From positions 1 to 13,601 of the forward strand of contig DATLXM010000124.1 in assembly GCA_035575835.1 (NCBI GenBank): a DNA stretch of 13,601 bases, read 5' to 3'. Below, one piece after another: positions 1 through 6,171 of the stretch. The position numbers and the translations under genes are program-made. Within the stretch, counting starts at the first letter, position 1; the number at the start of each line of letters is the position of its first letter. Below the pieces are notes generated by a model that saw only the letters and a program-made list of their open reading frames with translations, had not been told where the DNA came from and did no database searches. The DNA comes from Gaiellasilicea sp035575835 (GTDB taxonomy: Bacteria > Actinomycetota > Thermoleophilia > Gaiellales > Gaiellaceae).

Positions 1-150
1 CAGGATCCGTTCGGGAACGAGTTCTGCCTCGTCCGCGAACTGACACGACCCGAGCGCGAGGCCTTGGCGGCCGCGGCGGAGCACGGCCCTGCTGAGGATG
101 CGCACTGGCGCACCGTCGCTCGCGAAGCACGACGCGCCGGCCCGCTCTGA
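1..150 (+). CDS. VOC/glyoxalase-like protein, C-terminal end (partial)
   Basis: The gene enters from the left edge and ends at TGA 148-150, leaving 49 codons. The first residues read QDPFGNEFCLVREL, which matches the final beta strand of vicinal-oxygen-chelate (glyoxalase/bleomycin-resistance) proteins, where the pattern DPxGNEFCL is common and the Glu is often a metal ligand. The rest is a charged, alanine-rich tail (RPEREALAAAAEHGPAE) of the kind seen after this fold in actinobacterial members. Substrate cannot be told from the tail. The neighbouring DUF4242 gene is convergent, so the two are not one operon. The family call rests on one short motif but it is a characteristic one. Confidence 0.7.
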   Translation, partial: QDPFGNEFCLVRELTRPEREALAAAAEHGPAEDAHWRTVAREARRAGPL

Positions 151-271
151 GCCGGAACATGAATCCAACATTCGCTCACCCGCTCACCATCATGAAGGGG
201 TCAGGCAGGTGACGCATCCCCGCGTGGGCCATTGTTCAGGAATGTCCCTTGACGGCTCGGGGGCGTTGTGT

Positions 272-300
272 GCAAGGGCTGTCGTTGCGGCAGCCCCTGC
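272..300. terminator. Hairpin between convergent genes, possible bidirectional terminator
   Basis: The arms 272-281 and 291-300 pair over nine of ten positions (GGGCTG/CAGCCC plus GCA/TGC with one A-C mismatch) around a 9-base loop. The hairpin sits between the tail-to-tail VOC and DUF4242 genes. There is no T tract on either side, so it would be a U-less terminator at best. Confidence 0.35.
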
Positions 301-317
301 ACGGGGCGATGCTCAAT

Positions 318-602
318 CTAGGCTGTGGCGGGCTCGGGATCCGGCCGGACGAGCACCGTGTCGACCACCTTGATGATTTCGTCAGCCGGAAGATCGGCGC
401 GAGAAGCGTGTTCGCGGATCTTCTCCTCGCTCGACGCCTGGTAGATGCAGACCGTCCCGACTGAACCGCCTTCTTCTTCCAAGACGTAGCTGCGGATCCA
501 GCGGATGTCCTCGGCCATCTCGTCGTCACCGACCCGCGTCGAGCGTTCGGCCGCCTCGCCAAGTTCATCAGGCGAGCGCCAGCCGCTGCGGCGGAGAATC
601 AC
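318..602 (-). CDS. DUF4242 family protein (SCO4226-like, possible nickel-binding)
   Basis: A 94-residue protein starting with GTG at 602 and ending with TAG at 318-320. An AGGAG Shine-Dalgarno sequence stands 6 bases upstream of the GTG, and an in-frame TAG just before it rules out a longer form. The segment IRWIRSYVLEEEGGSVGTVC followed by IYQASSEEKIREHASRADLP and a closing strand DEIIKVVDTVLVRPDP is the DUF4242 pattern: a small ferredoxin-like alpha/beta fold, for which the Streptomyces SCO4226 protein is reported as a nickel-binding dimer. Whether metal binding applies here is inference. The family often begins with a beta strand rich in hydrophobics; here the protein begins with MILRRSGW, slightly short. 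It appears monocistronic and cytoplasmic (no signal sequence). Confidence 0.75.
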   Translation of the reverse strand: MILRRSGWRSPDELGEAAERSTRVGDDEMAEDIRWIRSYVLEEEGGSVGTVCIYQASSEEKIREHASRADLPADEIIKVVDTVLVRPDPEPATA

Positions 603-917
603 AAACGTCTCCTATACACACACCCTCTCTACATGGTTGCTGAGGCCATGACTCTTTCACTCGGCTGGACGCTACGTCAACGCGTGTCGGTGCGCTCCCG
701 CGCCTGATTCAAACAGCATTGCACTGGGTGGGCCACGGTTCGCGAATGACGCCAGAGCAAAGCGCGAAGTGTCAATCGTGGATGGCGTCGCTGTTCGGCA
801 CCGTCGTCGGCTGCGCGCTGACCACAGGGAGCCCGCGAGCCCCGCGAGACGCGAACGCGGGTGCGATTCTTGCCGCCTGCACCTTCGATTCAACCAAGCG
901 GTTCGTCGGCGATCCCC
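603..917. other. Intergenic region between divergent genes, no gene seen
   Basis: This stretch separates the divergent DUF4242 and TPR genes. It has lower GC near 603-650, as expected for a promoter region. All reading frames here have poor codon bias and no recognisable protein. No convincing -35/-10 pair for the DUF4242 gene was found. Confidence 0.5.
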
Positions 918-923
918 TAGGAT
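918..923 (+). promoter_or_regulatory. Candidate -10 element for a leaderless TPR transcript
   Basis: TAGGAT (pattern TANNNT) ends 6 bases before the GTG start at 930. In actinobacteria this spacing places the transcription start on the first base of the start codon, giving a leaderless mRNA. A weak AGGA overlapping the element could alternatively act as a ribosome binding site. No clear -35 box. Confidence 0.35.
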
Positions 924-929
924 CGGCGC

Positions 930-1936
930 GTGGACGAGTCCGCCCTTGAGTCTCACCTGCGCTTCGCCGAGGAGATCCGCCCGCGTCTCCGCGCGTCCGC
1001 GGACTCGTCGGTGTTGGAGGAGGTAGAGACCAGGTACGCGGCGCTGACGGAGGCGCTCGAGTGGTTGATCGAGGCGGGGCGGGCGGACAGGGCGCTTCGT
1101 CTGGCGTCGACGCTCGTGCCTTTTTGGATGGCGACGAAGCGAATCGAGGACGGTGACGAGTGGCTCATGCGATGTCTCGGTATGGCGGATGCGTCCGCCG
1201 CGAGTCGCGCCCGCGGGCTGTACGACCACGGGTACCTCGTCTTCTGGGCGGGCCGCTACGACGTCGCAGACGACCGGTTCGTCAACGCGCGCGCGGAGGC
1301 CCGCGAGCTTGGCGACCGAGATCTCGAGGCGCTTTCACTGGCGGGCGCCGCCCGTGTCGCTCTTAATGCGGGGCCCGTAGAAGCCGTCCTCCTGCTGCGT
1401 CGCGCTGTCGATCTGACCGCCGATCTGCCGGCGAGCGCTGGGCGGTCGAGTGCTCTCCACGTGCTCGGGTCGCGCTGCAGATGTCGGGCGACCTCGAGGG
1501 CGCCCGCGAGGTGATGCGCGAACGCCTCGAGTCGGGGCGCGCCGCGAACGACTATTCGATCGTCTTCGTCGAGTCTGCGAACCTGAGCATGGTCGAGCGA
1601 CAGCTCGGAAACCTCGACGACGCGGAGGCGCTGTCGCGAGAAGCGGTACGGATCACGGTCGAGAGCGGGAACAACATGGCTCTCCCGTGGGTGCTCAACG
1701 GTTTGGCCGCTGTGACGGCGGCGAAGTCAGACCACGAGCGCGCCGCTGTGCTGCTGGGCGCAGCCGAAGGCCTGCTCGACAAGGCCGGGGGAGAGTGGCC
1801 TCCAGATGAGCGCGCTCAGTACGAGGAAACGCTCGCGGCCTTGCGCGCCGCCCCGTCGGCCGATGTCGAGCGGTGGACGCAGACCGGCCGCGCGATGACG
1901 CCGGCCGCGGCCGGAGCGTTCGCTCTCGCGGAATGA
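930..1936 (+). pseudogene. TPR-repeat protein (regulator C-terminal type), broken by a one-base frameshift
   Basis: Two reading frames belong to one protein. The first runs from GTG 930 and stays sensible to about 1466; the second, one frame over, continues to TGA 1934-1936. Adding a single G to the GGG at 1467-1469 joins them, giving the junction LHVLGVALQMSGDLEGA and a protein of about 335 residues. The text is helical and alanine/leucine/arginine-rich with TPR-like helix pairs (for example FWAGRYDVADDRFVNARAEA, RQLGNLDDAEALSREAV). Its N-terminal region (RYAALTEALEWLIEAGRADR) resembles the TPR part that follows the ATPase in large LuxR/AfsR-type regulators, but no ATPase or DNA-binding domain is present, so it is either a stand-alone TPR protein or a remnant. 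The missing base may be a real mutation or a homopolymer sequencing error. A strong terminator follows. Confidence 0.7.
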
Positions 1937-1949
1937 CGGACAGCGGAGG

Positions 1950-1966
1950 GGCCGAGAATCTCGGCC
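1950..1966. repeat. Perfect palindrome just after the TPR gene
   Basis: GGCCGAGA and TCTCGGCC flank a single central A, beginning 13 bases after the stop codon. It could form a short hairpin or be a protein-binding site. Only sequence symmetry supports it. Confidence 0.4.
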
Positions 1967-1989
1967 GCCGTCGCTCAGGGCCGCCGGCG

Positions 1990-2039
1990 TCGAGCCGTTC
2001 TGCCGATCAGAGCTCGCAGCAGGACGGTTCGGTTTTTTT
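1990..2039 (+). terminator. Strong intrinsic terminator after the TPR gene
   Basis: A 14-bp stem pairs 1990-2003 with 2019-2032 (three G-U pairs), with a 15-base loop, and is followed immediately by seven T residues at 2033-2039. This is the textbook Rho-independent form in the direction of the TPR gene. Confidence 0.8.
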
Positions 2040-2293
2040 CCTTCCGATTGCCCAGACCGATGGGTGCGTTGGAGAGAGACGACAGGAGGCGCGCGTCGCC
2101 GGAGCAGTACCCGTGGTCTCGGTGTCCGGTAGGGCGAGTATGCGTTCTGACGCCTAGTGATGGGAGGTCGATCGGGCTGTGCGAGTGTCCTCCCGCTCGG
2201 GCTGCGGCGGGAACGTTTCGCGGGGTTCTGTTCCTTCCGCGTACCTCCAGCGGGAGGAGGAGGCCAGCGCGCAAGAAGGCGCGCGCGGGATCG

Positions 2294-2590
2294 TTAACGG
2301 CTGTCGAGGGTCTCGAGGAACGCGCGTGCGGTTCGGATAGGGAGTTCGTCGGCGAGCTCGAGTACGTGTTGATCGCCGGAGACGAGGACTGCTTGCGCTG
2401 ATTCGGCGAGCGCGAGCAGATAGTCGTCACCAGGGTCAGCTGAGCGGTGTCTTCGAGCGGTGGGATCCTCAATGAGGACTGCAGTGTCTCGGAGAAGGTT
2501 CAGGAACTCGTCCGACTCGTCTGCCGTGATCGGCGTTTGCAGTCGGGTACGCGAGCGCCCGCCGAAGCTCGTTCTGAGCTTGAGCTCATA
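2294..2590 (-). pseudogene. C-terminal remnant of a PIN-domain toxin (COG1569-like)
   Basis: About 98 codons in one frame ending at 2294. The motifs SADPGDDYLLALAESA and AVLVSGDQHVLEL match the second half of PIN-domain ribonuclease toxins of the 'putative toxin, PIN family' type, where the DD and the SGD aspartates bind the catalytic metal ions. The first third of the domain, including the first catalytic aspartate near the N-terminus and the ALLSP-like helix, is missing: at about 2590 the recognisable text stops and the sequence runs straight into the end of the upstream redoxin gene (stop 2595-2597). No in-frame start codon precedes the conserved part closely. No antitoxin gene adjoins it. 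I infer a truncated, inactive gene left by a deletion or rearrangement. Confidence 0.75.
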
Positions 2591-2594
2591 CAGC

Positions 2595-3590
2595 CTAGAG
2601 CGGCAATCCGGGCGGCGGTGGGTAGTACTCGCCGGGCGGCGTCGCCTCGACGGCGGCCTGGAATTGCTCGGCGGCGTCGGTGGGCCGCTCCAGCGCGATC
2701 GCTTGGCGGCGGTAGTTCCAGCTCCTTGGCCGCAGGCGCACTGCCTCCGCGAAGTGCCGGTGCGCGTCGAGACCTCGCTCGTGGAGGTGGACAGCGAGGC
2801 GGAAGTGCGCGGCGGCGAGACTCTGGCCGGCGTCCGGCAGCGGCAGGTGCAGCTCGTGCTTTCCTTCGAGCACCCACGCACGGATCGCTTCGAGGTAGGC
2901 AGCACGCGTGCGTCGGAGCGCTGCGCGGCCCACTTCGGTGAGCTTGCGCGTCTCGGGATCGACCTCCGTCCGCCACGCCTCGCTCGCGCCCGCCGTCTCG
3001 GTCGGTCGGACGACAGCGCCGTGCTCGTCGATCCAGACGGCGCTCGGCACGTTGACCATCCCGTACAGCTCGGCGACGATGTGCCGCTCGTCGATCAGGC
3101 ATGGGTAGGTGGGCTCGGCCCGGCGGATCCATTCCGCGGTCGCCTCGGCACCGCCCGTGTCGAGCGCGACCGCGAGAGGTGTGAACGGTTCCTGCTCGAG
3201 CTCGCGGTGGAGTGCCTGCCACACGGGGAGGTCATGGCGGCATCCTCACCAGGAGGCCCAGCTGACGAGCAGGACCTTGTTGCCGCGGTAGTCGGCCAGC
3301 AAGTGCAGGCGGCCGTCGAGATCGGGGAGCGTGAAGTCAGGAGCGTCGAGCGAGTCCGCAGGACGCCGCGGCTCGCCGAACGCCCACGTGTCTCCCTCGC
3401 GCGCAACGGGCTGGCCGAGCCGCTCCGCGAAGGCAGCGAGGTCGACGTGCCCGTCCTCGAGCGGGAATGGCACGCACAGCTCGCCGCGGCAGAGCCCCTG
3501 GGGCTTTGCCTTCCAGCCGACCGCCTCCGGCTCGACAAGGAGGCTCGGCGACTCGAACGGTTCGCCGGCGCCGTAGATGATCGTGGGCAC
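2595..3590 (-). CDS. Redoxin/thioredoxin-fold protein with TPR tail, candidate selenoprotein (in-frame TGA)
   Basis: Read from GTG 3590 to TAG 2595-2597 the frame is interrupted only by TGA at 3246-3248; with that codon read as selenocysteine the product has 331 residues. The N-terminal part (1-78) is specific to this subfamily; the redoxin domain begins near APDFTLPDLDGRLHLLADYR (83-102). It reaches VLLVSWASW, then TGA (residue 115), then GCRHDLPVWQAL. In TlpA/ResA/AhpC-like proteins the nucleophilic Cys follows the WAxW strand, so TGA replaces exactly that residue and the site becomes Sec-Gly-Cys. Downstream features of the fold are intact: LAVALDTGG, YPCLIDERHIVAELYGMVNV and the cis-proline in NVPSAVWIDEHG. 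The C-terminal part (about 240-331) looks like TPR helices. No signal peptide, so a cytoplasmic thiol/selenol oxidoreductase is likely. A simple nonsense mutation is the alternative, but there is no other decay in the frame. Confidence 0.7.
3213..3248 (-). promoter_or_regulatory. Candidate bacterial SECIS hairpin at the in-frame TGA
   Basis: Three bases after the TGA, TGCC-GCCA (3242-3235) pairs with TGGC-A-GGCA (3221-3213): eight base pairs with one bulged A and a 13-base loop beginning TG. An inner AC/GT pairing could shrink the loop to six bases. Bacterial SECIS elements lie right after the UGA and need a stem with a small apical loop carrying an early G; this fits in outline. The sequence is GC-rich and coding, so chance pairing cannot be excluded. 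Confidence 0.4.
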
Positions 3591-3598
3591 GTCAACCG

Positions 3599-3604
3599 AG
3601 CCTA
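3599..3604 (-). promoter_or_regulatory. Possible -10 element upstream of the redoxin gene
   Basis: TAGGCT on the minus strand lies 8 bases before the GTG at 3590, compatible with a very short or absent leader. The start has no good Shine-Dalgarno sequence, which agrees with leaderless expression. Weak evidence on its own. Confidence 0.25.
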
Positions 3605-3853
3605 GACGATGGCGGCGGCGGGTCCACCGGGCCCGCCGCCTATGCTGAGCGAGCTACCTCACGCCGCGCAGGCCCGCGTGGCCGCCTTGACCGCCTCGTC
3701 CCGATCGCGCCGTTGTCGCGCCTGCTCTTCTTCCGGTGGGCGCCGTCCGTCGCCAGCGTTGCCAGGTATCCGGTCTCTTCCGGGCCTGCGCCGCGTTCTC
3801 GAAGCCGGACGCAAGCTTGATCAGCGACTTCCTGCAACGGGCCGATGGACTAA

Positions 3854-3894
3854 ACTGGACTCGAACCCAGGGTCAACCGACCCCACCCCTGGGT
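3854..3894 (-). repeat. tRNA T-arm-like segment with 8-bp inverted repeat (copy A)
   Basis: The minus strand reads CCTGGGTTCGAGTCCAG, the GGTTCGAGTCC core of a tRNA T arm, though one C is missing from the usual CCC side. It overlaps an inverted repeat ACCCAGGG (3865-3872) / CCCTGGGT (3887-3894) with a 14-base loop. No D arm, anticodon arm or matching 5' acceptor strand precedes it, so it is not a functional tRNA gene. Confidence 0.4.
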
Positions 3895-3976
3895 CACCCC
3901 AGCCGGGCGATGGCCGGCCCGCGGGTTGGATAGCCGCAAGCGAATCCCCGATTGCGCCTGGAAACCAGAGGAATGC

Positions 3977-4013
3977 GTGCGACGGGACTCAAACCCTGCG
4001 ACCGCTGGCGCGA
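3977..4013 (-). repeat. tRNA 3'-half-like segment (copy B)
   Basis: The minus strand holds GGTCGCAGGGTTTGAGTCCC then GTCGCAC, alignable to the segments at 7593-7627 and 12457-12492 with about six differences including one inserted base. It is the most degenerate of the three related copies. No 5' tRNA half can be found within about 90 bases. Confidence 0.45.
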
Positions 4014-4223
4014 CACGCTGTTTCGCCTGACCAGGCAACGAACGAGCGCCTGCCCCCGCTGACCCGTTTCTTGTTCGTGCGACCGGCTACAAGCCCGCTC
4101 ACGATCGCGGGACCAGCCCGATGTCCGGTACGCGTCGCCACACGAGGGCACACGTGCGCCCGTGGGGCCGTTCTCGCGCCGCCGGGCCGTGGACTGGTCG
4201 ACCGATGCGGCGCCCTGACGCCC

Positions 4224-4400
4224 GAGACAGGCTTCATCATCTGCCACGTGCACGATCTACGCAGCTGCAGCGGCCTGCACTTCGTCGGGCAGGCCTGGAC
4301 GTCCTGCCCGACGAGCCACTCCCCTTCCCGCAGAGCAGCTGGCGCGGCCAGTTCGTCTCCGGCTTCAGGCGCGCGGTCGACACGGCCGGGCTGCGAAATT
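4224..4400 (+). pseudogene. Possible decayed coding fragment, unrecognised
   Basis: From about 4224 to 4295 one frame has strongly GC-biased third positions (residues ETGFIICHVHDLRS and on to FVGQAW). From about 4290 to 4400 a different frame takes over the bias (LPDEPLPFPQSSWRGQFV, then RRAVDTAGL). This looks like one gene piece with a frameshift near 4295. I do not recognise the protein. The signal is short and could be chance in GC-rich DNA. Confidence 0.2.
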
Positions 4401-4509
4401 CAGACCCAGGCCCGATTCAGGGCGGGACCTCTCCGGGGCTTGAGCGAGTTGCATTAGTCCGGAATCCGCGAGATGCTCGCGCTTTCAACGTCCGAGGAAG
4501 GGAACACGC

Positions 4510-4800
4510 GTGGCGATCGTACGGATCATGAAGCGGGAAGGTGACCCGGAAGAGCTGGAGCGTCAGTACCGCACCGTCTCGAGCCGGATGGACGCTCAGC
4601 CGCTGGCGGACGGCCTGATCGCGCACATCGCGCTGCGATCTGGCACTGGCATCCAGATCATCAACGTCTGGGAATCGGAGGCGCACTCGCAGGCCGCTTT
4701 CGAGCGCCCCGAGTTCCAGGAGGCACTACGCGAGGCAGGGCTGACTCCGGCTGACATGCAACCCGAGGACTATGAGGCGCTTAACGTCCGCACCGCCTGA
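4510..4800 (+). CDS. Small ABM-like (dimeric alpha/beta barrel) hypothetical protein
   Basis: 96 residues from GTG 4510 to TGA 4798-4800. A good Shine-Dalgarno sequence (GAGGAAGGGA) ends about 6 bases upstream and fixes the start. The layout is strand MAIVRIMKREGD, helix PEELERQYRTVSSRM, strands LIAHIALRSGTGIQIINVWES, helix HSQAAFERPEFQEALREAG. The phrase 'INVWES...AAFERPEFQEAL' is typical of the antibiotic-biosynthesis-monooxygenase/dimeric barrel superfamily, in which many members are small cytoplasmic proteins of unknown substrate. No catalytic residues can be assigned. It stands alone on the plus strand, and its upstream region carries a short GCGAG/CTCGC hairpin around 4468-4480. That it is a gene is fairly sure; the fold is inferred from the pattern. 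Confidence 0.7.
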   Translation: MAIVRIMKREGDPEELERQYRTVSSRMDAQPLADGLIAHIALRSGTGIQIINVWESEAHSQAAFERPEFQEALREAGLTPADMQPEDYEALNVRTA

Positions 4801-5283
4801 GACGCGAACCTAACGCCGGCACCGAAGTGTGTTGCGCTCCTCGTTCGTGCCCGTACAACGACGGCCGGAATGGCCATGGCCAGCGCGAGCAGCGCGAGGT
4901 GAGGGCGGAACCTCACGCCGTGGCCTGCCGCGCGTCGGCGGGCGCGTCGGCGAAGAGGCTTCACGCAATAACGAGCGGCAGCTCCAGCAGGAAGCGTCAA
5001 GACCCAAGCTGACTACGAAGCGGGGGAGGCCGTGAAGGCCACCGCCGGTCGCCGCAGCGAGCACATCCCAAAGGGGAAGGAAGCCGGGATTGTCCACGCG
5101 CGAGGAAGGGCGCGGCAACCCCCGGCCACTCCGAGAAGGGCCGTGGGAACGGCTCCGTTCCCTCGAGCGCCGAGCGGTTGCCGAGGAGGCGGACGACGCT
5201 CGGGATCGTGCCCTCGCATCCGAATCACTCCTGAGGAGAGGTGCGCCGAACGGTGACTCGGTGCGGTCGTCGAGTCGCAGCGT
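4801..5283. other. Gap between the ABM-like gene and the LuxR gene; only a weak small ORF
   Basis: About 480 bases with no confident gene apart from the low-confidence small frame listed at 5090-5287. Other open frames on both strands switch codon bias and match nothing. No terminator with a T tract was found after the ABM-like gene. Confidence 0.4.
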
Positions 5284-5287
5284 CTAG
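5090..5287 (+). CDS. Possible small hypothetical protein (65 aa), weak
   Basis: A TTG start at 5090 is preceded by GGGGAAGGAAG about 8 bases upstream, and the frame ends at TAG 5285-5287. The text is charged and helical (GPWERLRSLERRAVAEEADD, then RDRALASESLLRR), which reads like a short coiled or helical protein rather than random GC-rich translation. Its stop overlaps the stop of the convergent LuxR gene in a shared CTAG (5284-5287). No family recognised. The TTG start and modest third-position GC keep the confidence low. Confidence 0.3.
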   Translation: MSTREEGRGNPRPLREGPWERLRSLERRAVAEEADDARDRALASESLLRRGAPNGDSVRSSSRSV

Positions 5288-6057
5288 CGCGAGGCACGCG
5301 CGAGCGTGGCGGCCGCTGTTCGTCCGCCGACGCCGAGCTTCTCGTACACGTGCTCCAGGTGTTTCTTGACGGTGCTCGGCGCGACCCAGAGTTGCGCGGC
5401 GATCTGCGCATTCTTCTTGCCCTCGGCCACCAGCTCGATGATCTCGCGCTCCCGCGGAGTCAGCTCCGCGTAGACGTTGGACTCATCGTCGTTGCCGTCC
5501 TGCTTGCGAAGCGCCTCCGACAGCCGTCGTCGGAGCGCCGCGTGCGCCTCGAGACGGTAGAGGTGCGGTCGCAGCATCTCGAGAACGGCGCGATCACGCT
5601 CGCAGAAGTCGCCCGCCCCCGCTTCCCGGAACAGGATGAATGAGCGATGCCGCCGCAGTGTGGTGGGCAGGCCGAGGTCGATCATGTAGTCAATTCCGGC
5701 CGGCCGGAAGTACTCCCGGAAGATCGGCAGCTCGTGGTATCGCCGTCGGCCGATCACATCGGACATCGTGACCGCTCGCAGGTCGCCCGTCCGGGCGCGG
5801 TAGTCGGAGATCGGGCACGGCCCGACGGTCCAGTAGAGCTCATCGTCGTCGTCCTCGCCGTCCGAGCCGATCCCGACCATCGTGAGGAAGCTCTTCGCAT
5901 GCAGGTCGAGCTCCTGGTACATAAGGGCGTCACAGCGGACGAGCTCCTGCACACGGGCAACGACCTCGAACGGGTACGGCTCATCGAACTCGAGCTCGGC
6001 GACGTCCCCGAGGAAGGTGAGAAGCGCCTCGAGATCGGCTCTTTGTAGGCGTACCAC
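5284..6057 (-). CDS. LuxR-family transcriptional regulator with GAF/PAS-like N-terminal sensor
   Basis: 257 residues from GTG 6057 to TAG 5284-5286. The last 59 residues (199-257) are a LuxR-type helix-turn-helix: LTPREREIIELVAEGKKNAQ followed by IAAQLWVAPSTVKKHLEHVY and EKLGVGGRTAAA, with the usual TPRE opening and the TVKKHL recognition helix. Residues 1 to about 170 form a sensor-like domain starting VRLQRADLEALLTFLGDVAE and including YQELD, common in actinobacterial regulators whose ligand is unknown. A longer form from GTG 6129 is open, but a promoter-like TTGTGG-N17-TATGTT lies between the two GTGs and would begin transcription near 6060, so I prefer 6057. The gene is divergent from the PD40 gene, a plausible but unproven target. 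Confidence 0.85.
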   Translation of the reverse strand: MVRLQRADLEALLTFLGDVAELEFDEPYPFEVVARVQELVRCDALMYQELDLHAKSFLTMVGIGSDGEDDDDELYWTVGPCPISDYRARTGDLRAVTMSDVIGRRRYHELPIFREYFRPAGIDYMIDLGLPTTLRRHRSFILFREAGAGDFCERDRAVLEMLRPHLYRLEAHAALRRRLSEALRKQDGNDDESNVYAELTPREREIIELVAEGKKNAQIAAQLWVAPSTVKKHLEHVYEKLGVGGRTAAATLARASR

Positions 6058-6066
6058 GCTTCTCTG

Positions 6067-6095
6067 AACATACGCCGAACGGCGAATAGCCACAA
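6067..6095 (-). promoter_or_regulatory. Promoter for the LuxR gene (near-leaderless)
   Basis: On the minus strand TTGTGG (6095-6090) and TATGTT (6072-6067) are separated by 17 bases. The -10 box ends 9 bases before GTG 6057, so the mRNA would have almost no leader. Confidence 0.45.
6073..6084. promoter_or_regulatory. Perfect palindrome in the promoter spacer, candidate operator
   Basis: CGCCGAACGGCG is a perfect 5+2+5 palindrome lying wholly inside the 17-base spacer of the LuxR promoter, next to the -10 box. A protein bound here would block that promoter; autoregulation by the LuxR product is inference. Confidence 0.4.
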
Positions 6096-6171
6096 GGCGA
6101 ACGAGCGCGGATGCTTCGAGTGAAGCCACTGGAGGCCGTGTGAGCGTCCATTTGACACAGGAGGAAAAGAG

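Larger units (their letters stand above)
1937..2293. other. Gap between TPR gene and PIN remnant; holds a terminator, no gene
   Basis: Besides the palindrome at 1950-1966 and the intrinsic terminator at 1990-2039, I see no coding signal. A small GCGCGC inverted repeat lies around 2266-2285. Open frames here on both strands lack codon bias and family motifs. Confidence 0.5.
3605..4509. other. Gene-poor stretch with tRNA-like fragments and coding debris
   Basis: About 900 bases without a convincing gene. Long open frames exist on both strands but they mix frames with and without codon bias and match no family I know. Contents I can support: a tRNA T-arm-like segment with an inverted repeat near 3855-3894, a second tRNA-like segment at 3977-4013, a 5-bp hairpin GCCTG/CAGGC at 4026-4037, and a possible decayed coding piece at 4224-4400. 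Confidence 0.5.

Noticed and set aside
3225..3590. Splitting the redoxin into two genes with a GTG start at 3224
   Set aside because: The pieces share one frame with only the TGA between them, and the second piece would start inside a thioredoxin fold, after the active site.
2460..3605. 381-codon plus-strand open frame opposite the redoxin gene
   Set aside because: It mirrors the redoxin and PIN coding sequence, has no family motif, and the minus-strand proteins are recognisable.
3890..4120. Complete tRNA gene on the minus strand
   Set aside because: Only T-arm-like parts are present; no D arm or pairing acceptor strands could be found.
6152..6157. TTGACA upstream of the PD40 gene as a -35 box
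   Set aside because: It lies directly before the ribosome binding site, so a matching -10 would fall inside the gene.
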